Source: Prosthecobacter debontii
GTDB lineage: Bacteria > Verrucomicrobiota > Verrucomicrobiia > Verrucomicrobiales > Akkermansiaceae
Assembly (NCBI GenBank): GCA_945869465.1
Contig: CAMBPB010000006.1
Location: forward strand, 1-64,000
Direction of reading: 5' to 3'
DNA length: 64,000 nucleotides
The notes below the pieces were generated by a model. The model did not search any database. It was not told the DNA's origin and saw nothing but the letters and a program-made list of their open reading frames with translations. A program made the position numbers and the translations under genes. Shown piece by piece: positions 38,112 through 48,800 of the stretch (position 1 is the first letter of the stretch; each line of letters opens with the position of its first letter).

Positions 38112-39713
38112 ATGGCCAACAAAGACGTCACCGATCCCGCCCGAATGGAGAAAATCGTTTCTCTGTGCAAACGCCGCGGATTCATTTTCCAAGCCGGCGA
38201 ACTCTACGGCGGCCTCAACGGCTGCTGGGATTACGGCCCGCTCGGCGCAGAACTGAAACGCAACCTCAAAGACTTCTGGTGGCGCAAGACCGTGCAGGAG
38301 CGTGATGACGTGCTCGGCATGGATGGAGCGATTTTGACGATGGAACAGGTGCTCGTTTCCTCAGGGCATGTGGGCGGGTTCAATGATCCGATGTGCGACT
38401 GCCTGCTCTCAAAAGCCCGCTTCCGCGCCGATCAAATTCCGGCCCAGGACGGCACAGCGGTTTGGTTCTCAAAAGCGGAATTAGCTGGAATCACTCCAAG
38501 CAACCTTGAAAAGGAATTCGCAGTTCTGATTCCGGATTCCAGCGACTCCAGCATTCGAAAAGCTAAGAAAACAGCATCCCTATATTACCGAAGTTTGCTG
38601 AGCCCGTCACAGTCAGCCATGTTACAGGAATTGACCCAGCAAGTGGGAGATCATCTGAAACCTATTGAAGAACGCCGCGAACCCGTCTCCGGAACGACCC
38701 GCTTCAATCCTGAAAACGGCTCACTCCTGAGCGATCCACGTGATTTCGAGCTGATGTTCAAAACCAACATGGGGGCCACTGGTGGAGATATCGCCTACCT
38801 CCGCCCGGAGACCGCGCAGTCGATCTTCGTGCAATACAAGAACGTGCTCGACTCCAACCGGATCAAACTCCCCTTCGGCATCGCGCAGATCGGCAAGTCG
38901 TTCCGCAACGAGATCAACCCGCGCAACTTCATCTTTCGCTCGCGCGAGTTCGAACAGATGGAGATCGAATACTTCTGCCACCCGGACGATGGCATGCGGC
39001 TCACCGACGAGTGGTTGGAGGCACGTCTGAGTTTCTACGAGGAAATCGGCATCCCGCGCGAAAAACTCCACATCCTCGATGTGCCGGATGGCGACCGCGC
39101 TTTCTACTCGAAAAAAACCTACGACATCGAATACGAATTCCCCTTTGGCATCCAGGAACTCGAAGGCGTGGCCTACCGCACCGACTACGACCTCAAAGTG
39201 CACGAAAAAGGCGCCGGCAAATCGCTCGTTTACTTCGATGAGGAGACCAAGGAGAAATTCATCCCGCATGTCGTCGAGCCCTCCGCCGGTTGTGATAGAA
39301 CCATCCTCGCACTCCTCTGCGAGGCCTTCGACGAGGAAATCCTCACCGATGACAAGGGCAAGGAGGACATCCGCACCGTGCTGCGCTTCAAGCCCACCAT
39401 GGCTCCCATCAAGCTCGGCATTTTTCCGCTGCTCAAGAAAAACGAGGAGCAGGTCCGCATCGCCCGCGAAATCCAACAGAAACTGCAGAAGTGGATGACC
39501 GTTTTCTACGACGACGGAGGTGCCGTCGGTCGCCGCTACCGCCGCCAGGACGAGGTCGGCACGCCTTATTGCGTGACCGTGGACTTCGATACGCTCGGCG
39601 AAAACGGCGACGACCTCAAAGGCACGGTGACCATCCGCCACCGCGATTCGATGGCGCAGGAACGCATCAAGATCGAGGCGCTGCTGCCTTGGCTGCTAGA
39701 CCGAGTGAGATGA
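38112..39713 (+). CDS. glyS: Glycyl-tRNA synthetase, single-chain class II
   Basis: The 533-residue product starts MANKDVTDPARMEKIVSLCK. Class II signatures are present: motif 2 FRNEINPRNFIFRSREFEQ (about 262-280) and motif 3 EPSAGCDRTILAL (about 393-405), plus the C-terminal anticodon-binding domain. It charges tRNA-Gly. Residues of about 116-190 (DNA 38459-38680) replace the usual zinc-ribbon-like insertion with an unfamiliar helical stretch (KEFAVLIPDSSDSSIRKAKK). That DNA is about 46% G/C against about 60% in the flanks. The cysteines normally found there are reduced to CDC. The frame is intact, so the gene is probably functional but mosaic. Confidence 0.95.
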   Translation: MANKDVTDPARMEKIVSLCKRRGFIFQAGELYGGLNGCWDYGPLGAELKRNLKDFWWRKTVQERDDVLGMDGAILTMEQVLVSSGHVGGFNDPMCDCLLSKARFRADQIPAQDGTAVWFSKAELAGITPSNLEKEFAVLIPDSSDSSIRKAKKTASLYYRSLLSPSQSAMLQELTQQVGDHLKPIEERREPVSGTTRFNPENGSLLSDPRDFELMFKTNMGATGGDIAYLRPETAQSIFVQYKNVLDSNRIKLPFGIAQIGKSFRNEINPRNFIFRSREFEQMEIEYFCHPDDGMRLTDEWLEARLSFYEEIGIPREKLHILDVPDGDRAFYSKKTYDIEYEFPFGIQELEGVAYRTDYDLKVHEKGAGKSLVYFDEETKEKFIPHVVEPSAGCDRTILALLCEAFDEEILTDDKGKEDIRTVLRFKPTMAPIKLGIFPLLKKNEEQVRIAREIQQKLQKWMTVFYDDGGAVGRRYRRQDEVGTPYCVTVDFDTLGENGDDLKGTVTIRHRDSMAQERIKIEALLPWLLDRVR

Positions 39714-40026
39714 AAACGAGCGTGATAGACGCCGCTGCGGCCGAGGCGGCGTGGCGAAAATGGCTGGAAAAATAGCAGCTTGTCGCGCGCCAAGGTGCCC
39801 GCGCCAACTTCGCGTGATATCGGTTGGCCGCCAACGTTTCGCCAGCGTCACTTCCCGCCAGCGTGTAACTCAAAAACAGTGTGCGGGCACGGACCAGGCG
39901 CAGCAACGGACACGACATGACTGAGGGCGGGGGGCGGGGCGGCAATGCCTCATCCCTAACTCTATGTGAGGCGTGGAGAGCGGGGTGGGGGACCGCCTCA
40001 GAGTGGATTCCCGCGGGTTTTCAAGG
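39714..40026. other. Intergenic region glyS-S10 peptidase (convergent)
   Basis: This 313-bp gap lies between two convergent genes. It contains a G-rich tract near 39925-39942 and no convincing terminator hairpin. A 21-codon frame overlapping the glyS stop (ATG at 39710) has nothing to support it as a gene. I see no other coding signal. Confidence 0.5.
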
Positions 40027-41541
40027 TCATTCGCCCTGAATGAATTTCACGAGATCGGCGCGGGTCTTCACCAGATCGGGCGGATTCAGATAGAACATGT
40101 GACCGCCGTCATAGAAAGTCTCCGTGATGTTGCGCTTTGCGCCGGCCGGCAGATCCAGCAGATGGCGGAGCGAATAGGACACGCCTTCCGGCGGGGTGGC
40201 AAGGTCGGTACGGCCGCCCATCACCAGCACCCGGAGGTGCGGGTTGTCCCGCATCGCCGCAGCCAGTCGATCGCCGACGTTGACCACCTCGTTGTTGGCG
40301 TTCCAGCGCCACGGCTGGACCTTGCCCGTTAGAATCTCATAAGGCTGGTCCTCCTTGTATCCCAACTCGCGCCCGAGGTAATCCATCATTGCGGTGGAAA
40401 AGGCACCGAAGGCCAGCGAGAAGGAAGGATCATACTCCGGTGTCGGTGAGGATTTGCTGGTGGAATCCCATGCGACCCGCGCATCGAAGCGACCCAAGAC
40501 CTTGCCCTCGGCGCGGAGCAGTTCGCCGCGGAAAAAGTCCAGGCCGATGCGAAGATCGTAGGTCAGCCACGCGTCGGCGGAAATGCCGGTAAGGCGCGCC
40601 AATTTGCCGGCGATCACCTTGCGCGTTTCCGCGTCCAGCGAGTTTCCCTTGAGCAATGCGCCGGCATATTCACCGAAGGCGTACTCGGTGCTCTCCTTGA
40701 TCAGCGCATCACGGTCGCCGGTGATTTTCTTGTGGAAATGCGCCGTGCCGGTGAATGACGGCAGATAGACCATGGAACTGACGTCGTTGCCCGATGCGGA
40801 CCGGAGCGTGGCGAAATCCAGCAGCGACGAGAGCAGCACCACGCCATTGAGCTGCATGCCGTAGCGGGATTGCAAATGGTGGGAAAGCCCGGCGGCGCGG
40901 ATTCCGCCATAGGATTCGCCGAGAATGTATTTGGGCGACGACCAGCGGTCGTGCTCGCCGAGCCAGCGCCGGATGAAGTCGCCGACCGACTCGATGTCTT
41001 CCTGGAGACCATGGAAATCAGCGGGTTTGGTGTCGTTTTCCGCCCGGCTGTAGCCGGTGGAAACCGGATCCACGAACACCAGATCGCAGACGTCCAGGAT
41101 ACTCATCGGGTTGTCCACCACGCGGGTCGGCGGTGGCGGCGGGGCGGTTCCGTCACCGGGCAGCTTGACGATTTTCGGCCCGAGCACGCCGATGTGCAGC
41201 CAAACCGCCGACGAACCGGGCCCCCCATTGAACGCGAACAGCACCGGGCGATTCGACGTATCATTCACATCCGTGCGCTCATAGCTGACGTGGAAAATCG
41301 AGGCCCGCGCCTTGCCGTCGTCCTGCTTGAGTTGGAGTTTTCCCGTCGTGACTTTGTAAGGGATCTTTTTCCCGCCGATCTCGACCGAGGCTTCCCGGAC
41401 GATCGGTTCGACGACCTTGAGCGTTTCCTTGTCCTTCTCGGTGGATTTTTCTTTCGGCGGCGTGTCCGGCTTTTTCTCCGGTTCCGGAGCGGCAACGGCG
41501 GTGAAGTTGAGGCAAAGCAGCAGGAGAAGGGTGAAGCGCAT
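40027..41541 (-). CDS. Secreted serine carboxypeptidase-like protein (peptidase S10)
   Basis: The 504-residue product has a signal peptide (MRFTLLLLLCLNFTAVAAPE) and a charged linker (about 20-45). The alpha/beta-hydrolase fold of peptidase S10 follows: FAFNGGPGSSAVWLH near 106-120 (oxyanion region), ILGESYGGIRAAGL near 196-209 with the nucleophile Ser, GGRTDLATPPEG near 432 with the Asp, and FYDGGHMFYLNPPD near 470 with the His. All three catalytic residues are visible. S10 enzymes trim C-terminal residues, and bacterial members act in the periplasm or outside. Its stop faces glyS. Confidence 0.92.
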   Translation of the reverse strand: MRFTLLLLLCLNFTAVAAPEPEKKPDTPPKEKSTEKDKETLKVVEPIVREASVEIGGKKIPYKVTTGKLQLKQDDGKARASIFHVSYERTDVNDTSNRPVLFAFNGGPGSSAVWLHIGVLGPKIVKLPGDGTAPPPPPTRVVDNPMSILDVCDLVFVDPVSTGYSRAENDTKPADFHGLQEDIESVGDFIRRWLGEHDRWSSPKYILGESYGGIRAAGLSHHLQSRYGMQLNGVVLLSSLLDFATLRSASGNDVSSMVYLPSFTGTAHFHKKITGDRDALIKESTEYAFGEYAGALLKGNSLDAETRKVIAGKLARLTGISADAWLTYDLRIGLDFFRGELLRAEGKVLGRFDARVAWDSTSKSSPTPEYDPSFSLAFGAFSTAMMDYLGRELGYKEDQPYEILTGKVQPWRWNANNEVVNVGDRLAAAMRDNPHLRVLVMGGRTDLATPPEGVSYSLRHLLDLPAGAKRNITETFYDGGHMFYLNPPDLVKTRADLVKFIQGE

Positions 41542-41629
41542 GGCGGGTGGGTGAAGCGGTGGTCTCAGAGAATCAAGAGTGCCTGACGGCGAGATTCAAG
41601 CGCCACCACGTCGGTGGTCCATTCAAATT

Positions 41630-42670
41630 TCAACCCTTGCTCATCGCCCCGATTTCATCGCGGACCATCTTGGCAAACTCCGGCGGCCCCAGCACTTTGG
41701 CCTGACTCCCGAAACTCAGCACCCAGCGCAGGACCTCCTCCAATCGTCCGACTTCAAATCTCACCTCTACCCGCGTGCCTTTGGCATTCAGCGCCACACA
41801 CTCCTGCGTCGGATGCCAACGGCGCTCCTGGCCGAGCCTTGCCGCGTAATTTTTCAGTTCCACCCGCACCAAATGCCGGGTCGTATCGCCCTCCACATTC
41901 CAAACGCCAAACGATCGCTTCAAATGCTCGCCGCCGTTAAAGCCAGGCGGACGTTCAAAGCGTTTGTTTGAAACCTTGATCCGATTCATCCGCGGCAACG
42001 CAAAAGTCCGCAAGGCGTCGCGCGCCAAGTCGTGGGCGATCAGGTACCAACCGCCATCGACCTCGCCGAGATGCAGGGGTTGGACCCGCCGGGGTTCGGC
42101 ACTTTCCGCTCCCAGTTTTCGGTAATAAAATGTTGTAACAAGTTGTTGAAGAATTGCTTGGGCGATTTCCCCAAGGCGTTTGAGGTCACGCGGATCCTGT
42201 TCCAAGACCTTGCGCGAGAACGCCTCGTCGAGATCATTCCAGGCGAACTGGATCTTTCCCATCATGCCGCGAGTCAGGCTGCTGAAGGCCGTCCGCAACA
42301 CCTCGGCCAAGGGAGTTCCGCGGACGGATTGCAGGGCGTTGCGAGCCAGAAACAATCCCGCCAGTTCTTCGGCGGTGGTTTGGAACACCGGGAAATCGGA
42401 CACATCCTTGGCGTAGGAATAGCCGTGCAGCGCGTCCACATAGACGATGGGCAGGCCGAGTTCGTCGCGCATGAAACTGACGTCGCGCTGGATCGTTTTG
42501 CGTTCGACCGAAAGTTTTTCCGCCAGCACCGTGCAATTCGGATACGCGCCGCTCTTGATCGCCGAGTGAATCTCATAGATCCGGAAGAGCGGGCGTCGCG
42601 TGATTCCAACACGCTCACTTGCATCGTCCAGCAACTTGGCCAGGTCGTTTTGAATCCGGTTCATTTCCAT
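41630..42670 (-). CDS. WYL-domain transcriptional regulator
   Basis: The 346-residue product has an N-terminal winged HTH of the DeoR/HTH_11 type (about 25-85: YPNCTVLAEKLSVERKTIQR, followed by DVSFMRDELGLPI). A central WYL domain follows (about 185-260: REVQPL-like PRRVQPLHLGEVDGGWYLIA). The C-terminus is the usual WCX extension (about 280-335). WYL regulators sense nucleic-acid or nucleotide ligands and often control DNA-repair or defence genes, but many are orphans. It lies downstream of the giant-protein gene on the same strand with a 178-bp gap that holds a candidate operator. Confidence 0.9.
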   Translation of the reverse strand: MEMNRIQNDLAKLLDDASERVGITRRPLFRIYEIHSAIKSGAYPNCTVLAEKLSVERKTIQRDVSFMRDELGLPIVYVDALHGYSYAKDVSDFPVFQTTAEELAGLFLARNALQSVRGTPLAEVLRTAFSSLTRGMMGKIQFAWNDLDEAFSRKVLEQDPRDLKRLGEIAQAILQQLVTTFYYRKLGAESAEPRRVQPLHLGEVDGGWYLIAHDLARDALRTFALPRMNRIKVSNKRFERPPGFNGGEHLKRSFGVWNVEGDTTRHLVRVELKNYAARLGQERRWHPTQECVALNAKGTRVEVRFEVGRLEEVLRWVLSFGSQAKVLGPPEFAKMVRDEIGAMSKG

Positions 42671-42738
42671 GTGAGTCTGTGGGGGTTGAGCCGAGTAATC
42701 CAGACTTGATGCCCTCGAACCCCATGATTTATTACTTG

Positions 42739-42753
42739 TTACAATATATGTAA
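42739..42753. promoter_or_regulatory. Candidate operator upstream of WYL regulator gene
   Basis: TTACAATATATGTAA is a near-perfect inverted repeat (arms TTACA/TGTAA) about 70 bp upstream of the WYL regulator ATG. It lies in an A/T-rich island inside GC-rich DNA. The position suits autoregulation. No binding data exist; this is read from symmetry and location only. Confidence 0.4.
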
Positions 42754-42848
42754 TGCGGAATCAAAAGGGTGAGGTCAATGGCATGGGATCCGCCGGCAGG
42801 ATTCGAGTTCGGGTTCTGTCCCGCAGCGCGTCAATCGGCGCGGGAATC

Positions 42849-45800
42849 TCAAGCAGCCGTGTTGGTTTTCGACAAAACGTCAGGTGCGGCAGTCGATTTG
42901 CGCACCCGCTTCATCGCGCCCATTGCTCCGACCAACAGGCAAAGCAGGATCGCCAGCCAGGCGAAGCCGCTGTTTGTGCGTTTGAGTTGGAGTTCGATGG
43001 CCATCGGGTGCTCGCCGTCCACTTGCACGCTGCGGCCGAAACTCAGCACGGTGCCGCGTTCCGGCATCGTGACTTCGAGCGCGGCGGGTGCGGGTTCGGC
43101 AGCGAGTTGTTGGGTGACGATGCGGTTGGCGATCTCCTTGAGCGCGGAGTTTTCATCGGCGGAGTTGCCTTCGAGGAAACGGTCGAATTGTTTGGGATCG
43201 TAGTTGTAGGCGCCGCGCAGCACCGGGTTGACCTCGGCGGCGCGGTCGAGCTGCGCGTTTTCCGCCTGTGGCGGAGCGGCCAGGCGGTTGTCGAGACCCA
43301 CCCGCTGGCGGCGGGTGTTCAGGCCTAACACCGCCTGCTGGGTCTTGAGCTGGCGCAGCTGGACGCGCGCGTCCTCGCCGGACGCCGCGTCGAGCTGGCC
43401 GTTGCGCGTCGCGTTGCCGAGTGCGAGGCCGGCCTTTTCCTGATCGCCCGCCTTGAGCCAGGCGTTCGCCTGATCCAGCAGGGCCACTGCGCTTCTGGCG
43501 CCGCTCGCGCGTTGGCCGGTCACGAATGACTGATAGTCCTCGAGCCGGAACGAACCGACCGACTGCTGTTGTTTCAGATCGAAATCCCCGCCGTGATCGG
43601 CGAGCCGCCAGCCTTCCGGGACCAGCACCTGCCATGTTAGATTTTCCAGCGGCACGTCGAGCACCGGCCCTTCGAGCCGTTTGCCGCGCACCATCGCGGC
43701 GGAATAGACAAAGCGCACGACGGTTGGCTGCCCGACTTCCGGCGACGGAAAGACATGGAACAACCAGGCCCCGCCCTCGCGAACCAGCGTGGCACCCTCG
43801 TCGTTCACGAACACGTTGAACAACTCGGCCTTGTCCGGCAGCGTGAGCCGCAGCGTGCCTTTGCCGACGACCCGCATCTTCATGCGCACAGCCGTTAGAG
43901 CATCGCCGCCCGGCGCGAGCAAGGTGGTGAGCGAACCCTCGGAAACCCGCAGTTTGCGCAGATCGGCGAGTTTGTGGCGTTTTAAAATGACCGGCAGCGG
44001 CCCCTCGGGATCGGCGACGCGGAAAGCCATGGTCGGCGCGACTTTGCCCGCCGCGCGGCCGAGTGTCGATTGAACCACCGCCCAATCCGTGCGCTGCCAA
44101 CCGCGCGGCAGCGCGCCGGCTTCGAGTTCGAGCCGCCCCCCTGCCCTGACGGCGGCGAAGTAGGAAATCGGCCGGACATTTTCCAGCACCACTGGCTCCA
44201 CCGACTCCTCGCCGCCGTCCTTGCCTGGACGTTGATACTCGAGTTCCACATCGGTTTCACCGGCGAGCCCGCGTTGGAAACGGATTTCATACAGTCCGGG
44301 TTCCCCCTCGACCGGAATCAGATCCGAAACCGCGGAGCCGGTGGCGCGCACGGTGGCGGCGGCGGTGGGATCGAGTCCCGCAATCCGCACCCGCTGGGAC
44401 TTGACCGCAGCGTTTTCGATTCGATAGCCGATATGCACCCGCGAAAGCAGCTGCCCCTCGCGGATTGTGGCATCATGGAAAACCCGCGCCGTCACCCAAG
44501 GTTCGAGGCGGCTGATTGATAGACCGAGCGCCCAATCGCTTTGCAACAACCGATAGGGCAAGGCGCCGGGCCGGGCCGCGGCGCGCGCGGATTCTTTCGG
44601 TCCGTCGGCAAGTTCGTGGGGATCGAGTTGCAACACGTATTTCCGCTCCACCGCACGCACCTGCAAGCCGCGCTCGGGAACCACCGTGAGCACGCCGGTT
44701 TCGCGGGACGCGTCGCGCAGGCTGAGGCGCGGCACCATCCATTTCTCCTGCGCTCCGGTCGGCTGGCCGGTGAGGGTGAGACTGAACTCACGGCGTCCCA
44801 TCGTCTTGCCTGATAGATGAAAGGTCACCACCCGCTTGCCGTCGATTTTGCCCTCGGTCCAGTGGCTCAGGCCCTCGCCGGTGGCGCTCTCGATCTCGAG
44901 GTCCTCCGGCACGTCTAGCGCGAGGCGGAACACCCCGGAGCGCGTGATTGTCACCACCAGGTCGGTGGCCACCACCAGGCGGTCCTCACCTAACGAAACG
45001 AGCTGCCATGACTCTGCCCGCAACTCGGGAGCCACCTCGGTGACCTTGAGCTTGGCCTTCACCGCGCTCGCGCCGTAGCGGAACGCATGCTGGAGCAGCG
45101 CCAGCGGCTGGCCGTCCTTGGTGTGCGGCAGCAGCCGGTTGTTGAAATCCTCGGGATTGACCCGCGAAAGGCCTTCCACTGCGACGGCTTCCGGCTGCAC
45201 TTCCTCGCCAAACGCGATTCCTAACAATCCGACCTCTCCCGCCGAGCCTTCCACACGGACCGGTTCGAGTTCCAGCTCCAGCGGCAGGGAGCCGGCCCCG
45301 CGCTGGGTTTCGATGGTGAACGAAAACCCCTGATTCTGGGCGGGCTCCACGCTCACCCGCAGTTCGAGTTTCGCCGGATCGAAGCGCCACGCGCCGACCG
45401 GACCATCGAGCACGTCGCTGACGGTGAAGCCGGCGGGGATCTTCATCGTTAGAGAAGTCACCCGGCCCTGCGCGGGGCGGATGTTCACTGCGTGCCGGCC
45501 GTTCACTACGCCCGGCCCGGGGAGAAACAAATTGGAAACCTCGGCGAAAAACTTCGATTCTTCGGTGTCCGCGTCCCGTTGTTTCGGGCGCGCCCTGATG
45601 ATCACCGGATCCACCGGCCCGAGCACTAACATGGCTCCGCTGTGGTCCGGCTTCAGATCCGCGAGCGGCTGGATTTTCGCGGCGCCCGGACAGAAAAACT
45701 CCCAGCCGCCCTGATCCCAACGTAGCGTCACGCGCCGCATCGCGGCCGGAGCGCCAGGCACCTCCCAGCCTTGCAAGGGATCCGTCAGGGGCATTTCAAA

Positions 45801-48800
45801 CACCGCCTTGCCAGTCAAACGCCCCGCCTCATCGGCGATCAAGCCATAGGCGTTGCGGCCCTCGCTCCGCATCTTGACGATTCGCAGCCCCTCGCCCTCA
45901 AAGCGGCTCAACACCGCCGGTTCACGCAGTAACAGGAATCGGTCCCCTTCTTCCGCCCGCAACGTCACCTCCACGGAACCGTAAAGCCGCCCGTCGCGAA
46001 TCTGCCAGTCGTGGATCATCGATTCCGCGGGTTTCATGCCCGGGATTTCCGCGGCTTGCGCGTTCCATGGCATCAGCAAACCCAGCGCCACGGCAGCGAC
46101 CACGGCTTCCACGGGTCCCGGTTTCCGCAGCCCGTCAATGGTTTGATAGATCCGGGGAGCCAGCCAGACCAAGCCCACCAGCGCGACGATTCCGCAGAAC
46201 AACGGCGCGCCGCCGCGAACCGATAGAAACGAGGCAACCACCAGGGCAAGTCCGCAGCCGAGCCACCACCGGTCCCGCCGAAGCAAGCCGCGCAGCGCCA
46301 CCACGGTCCCCAGCAGGAAGCCCAACCAGACGCCCCAGCCGGTGCGGGCCAGCCACACCGGAACATTGCCGATTTCCACTGCCACCTCGCCATCCGCCGC
46401 CACCACGGGCGCGGCGTATTCCAACACCGCCGAACTCCCGCGAGCGGTCGCTCCGGCCGACACGCCGAGTCCCGCCGCCAGCACGACAAACAGCAGCCCG
46501 AGCGCCAGCACTAGGATTTTTCTAACACCAAATGGGTTTCCCCTGCCCAGCGTGATCGCCGCGAGCCCGGCTAACAACAGCATCGCGGCGCCACCGCGGC
46601 GTTTCGCGAGCCACTCCCAGCCGCTCTCCGCGAGCACCGGTTTCACGAGATCGGCCGTGCCGCCGCGCGGGACGAGCTGGCGGCCCTCGTCGCCGGTGAT
46701 CATCCACTCGCCGATCACCACCGGCGCGTCGAGTCGGGGCGCTACCAACCGGAGGTGCATGGCCTTGTCAGCACGGGCGCCATAGAGCAGGGAAACCTCC
46801 ACCGCCTGATTCGGATCCGCCTGCGAGGGCAGCGGCACCAATGTTTCCCCACCGTCGGCACGGGCGTTCACCGCCTCGCCATTGACCTTCGCCTCCCACA
46901 ACACAGCTCCCTTTGGAAACACCATGCGCAAGGCGCTGCGACCGCGGGTCTTCACGAAAATCCGGGCGTCCGTCACCCACTGGCCGTCGCGCGAGACGCG
47001 GCTGGTGAGCTTTTGAAAATCCACCACCTGACCGACGGTTTCGCCGGGTTCGAACCATTCGATTTCCATGCCGATCTTGAAGTCCCGCGCCGTGTATTGC
47101 CACGCGCCCAAGGTGGGAGCGCTGCTCAGCAGGCGGAACTCGGCGGGTAGCTCGGTGGAATCGATCGCTAACAAAGCACCCTCGCTAACAGACTTGTGGT
47201 TCACCTGCAGCGGGCTCACCACCTGCACAAATCCCCTCTCGCCCTGGACCCCGAGCGGGCTCACCTCGCCGGGTGATAGCTTGCCGCCGTGCGAACTCAT
47301 CGGCTGTTCGAATGTTAGGAGAAGCGTGCCAGTGCCGAGCACCGGCCGCGACAGCGGCACGATCACCGTGTTGCCATCACGCCGCCAGTCGCGGCCCACG
47401 CTCTGGCCGGTGACGTCGATGTTGCCGATCGCCTCGGGCACCGAGATCTTCCATTCGGTCGCGGGCGATCCGACCACGAAGAAGTTGATCAGGACGCTGC
47501 CATAGACCGCTCCCGCCTTGAGCGAATAGAGGTGAAACACGTCCGCCTGGATGTCCTGGCCGAGCGCTTCCACGGCGAGTCCCACCGTCCACGCGTCCTC
47601 GCGCAAACGGAACGCCTGCTGCAAACCCGGGGTTTTCTTCGGGAAAAACGTGATCGGCACTTCGGCGACGCCGGAGGTCTTGACGGCGGTTAGACGATAA
47701 CCGGCAGCCGCCACCGCGCCGATGTATCCGCGGCGCGATTTAACGCCCGGGAAGCCGAGCGGCTGAAGCGCCCACGGCCCGGCCTTGGCCGCTTGGTTTT
47801 TCTCAAGGCGCACGCTGACGAGTTGGCGGTTGATCACGGGTTGTTTGAAGAGGATCTTGAGCTTGCGTTTCCCGTCCTTGATGTCGCCCGCCACCGCGTA
47901 GTCCGCGACTTCGGCACCGGTCACGGCCGCCACCGCGTGGTCGGCGGGGATTTCCAGCTCCCACTCGCGCAACGGCGCTTCGCGGATGTCCAGTTCCAAG
48001 TCCGTGGCAATCCGGCGGTCGGTCTCGGCCAGTTCGTAAATCGTCACTTCCGTTAGGCCGACCTCCGGCAGCACTTGGTTGGAGTTGACCGCGTAGCCGT
48101 ATTCTGCCGAGGGAAACCGATAGACAAACACCTGCCGCAGCTTTTCATCCACGCCGCCGGGGAATTGGCCGGGCGCGAGCTGGATCAGACCCTTTGCATC
48201 CGCCACTTCGATTCTCACCGCGCCGTCATTGGCCACCCGCAGCCAGCCGCTGTGACGCAGCGCGCCGATTGGCGCCATGCGCAGCGACTCCGCCTTTACG
48301 GGGAATCCACCCAGCGCCACCTGCGCTTCGATGACCACCCGGGCCGCGCCTTCGAGGGGCCGGCTCAACTTCACTTCCAGCCGCCGCTTGCCGTTTGTTT
48401 CCCTAACCGCCCAACCGAGCACCGGCTCGCCGGCCACCGACAGCACCTCGCCCGGGCCATCGAGTGTTAGTATCAGGTCGGCGAGTTTGCCTTGCAACAC
48501 CCGCAGGTCCACCACCGTCATCTGCCGCAGCAGGCCGCTGCCAACTCTAACATCCGTGGTTTCCGTGCTGGAGAAAAACAGCGCGCCATCGGCCACCTTG
48601 TCGGCCGTGTGCCAGCCCATCGAGGTCAGCCCGCTTGCCGGGAGGAACCCGCGCCAGAGTTTGTCGGCAAACTCCGGCACCACCGGCAGGGACTTGTCAA
48701 ACGCCACGCCGCCGGCCAGACCGTCGATGGTCACCGGCACTACCACGCCGGCGGGCAGGCTGAAGGCCAGCGTCCGCCAATCATCCTTACGGGTCACCGG

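Noticed and set aside
39710..39775. A 21-codon frame overlapping the glyS stop codon.
   Set aside because: Too short, with no recognisable feature or conservation evidence.
40389..41586. Plus-strand frames opposite the S10 peptidase (40389-40592, 40870-41586).
   Set aside because: Antisense to a gene with all three catalytic residues and a signal peptide.
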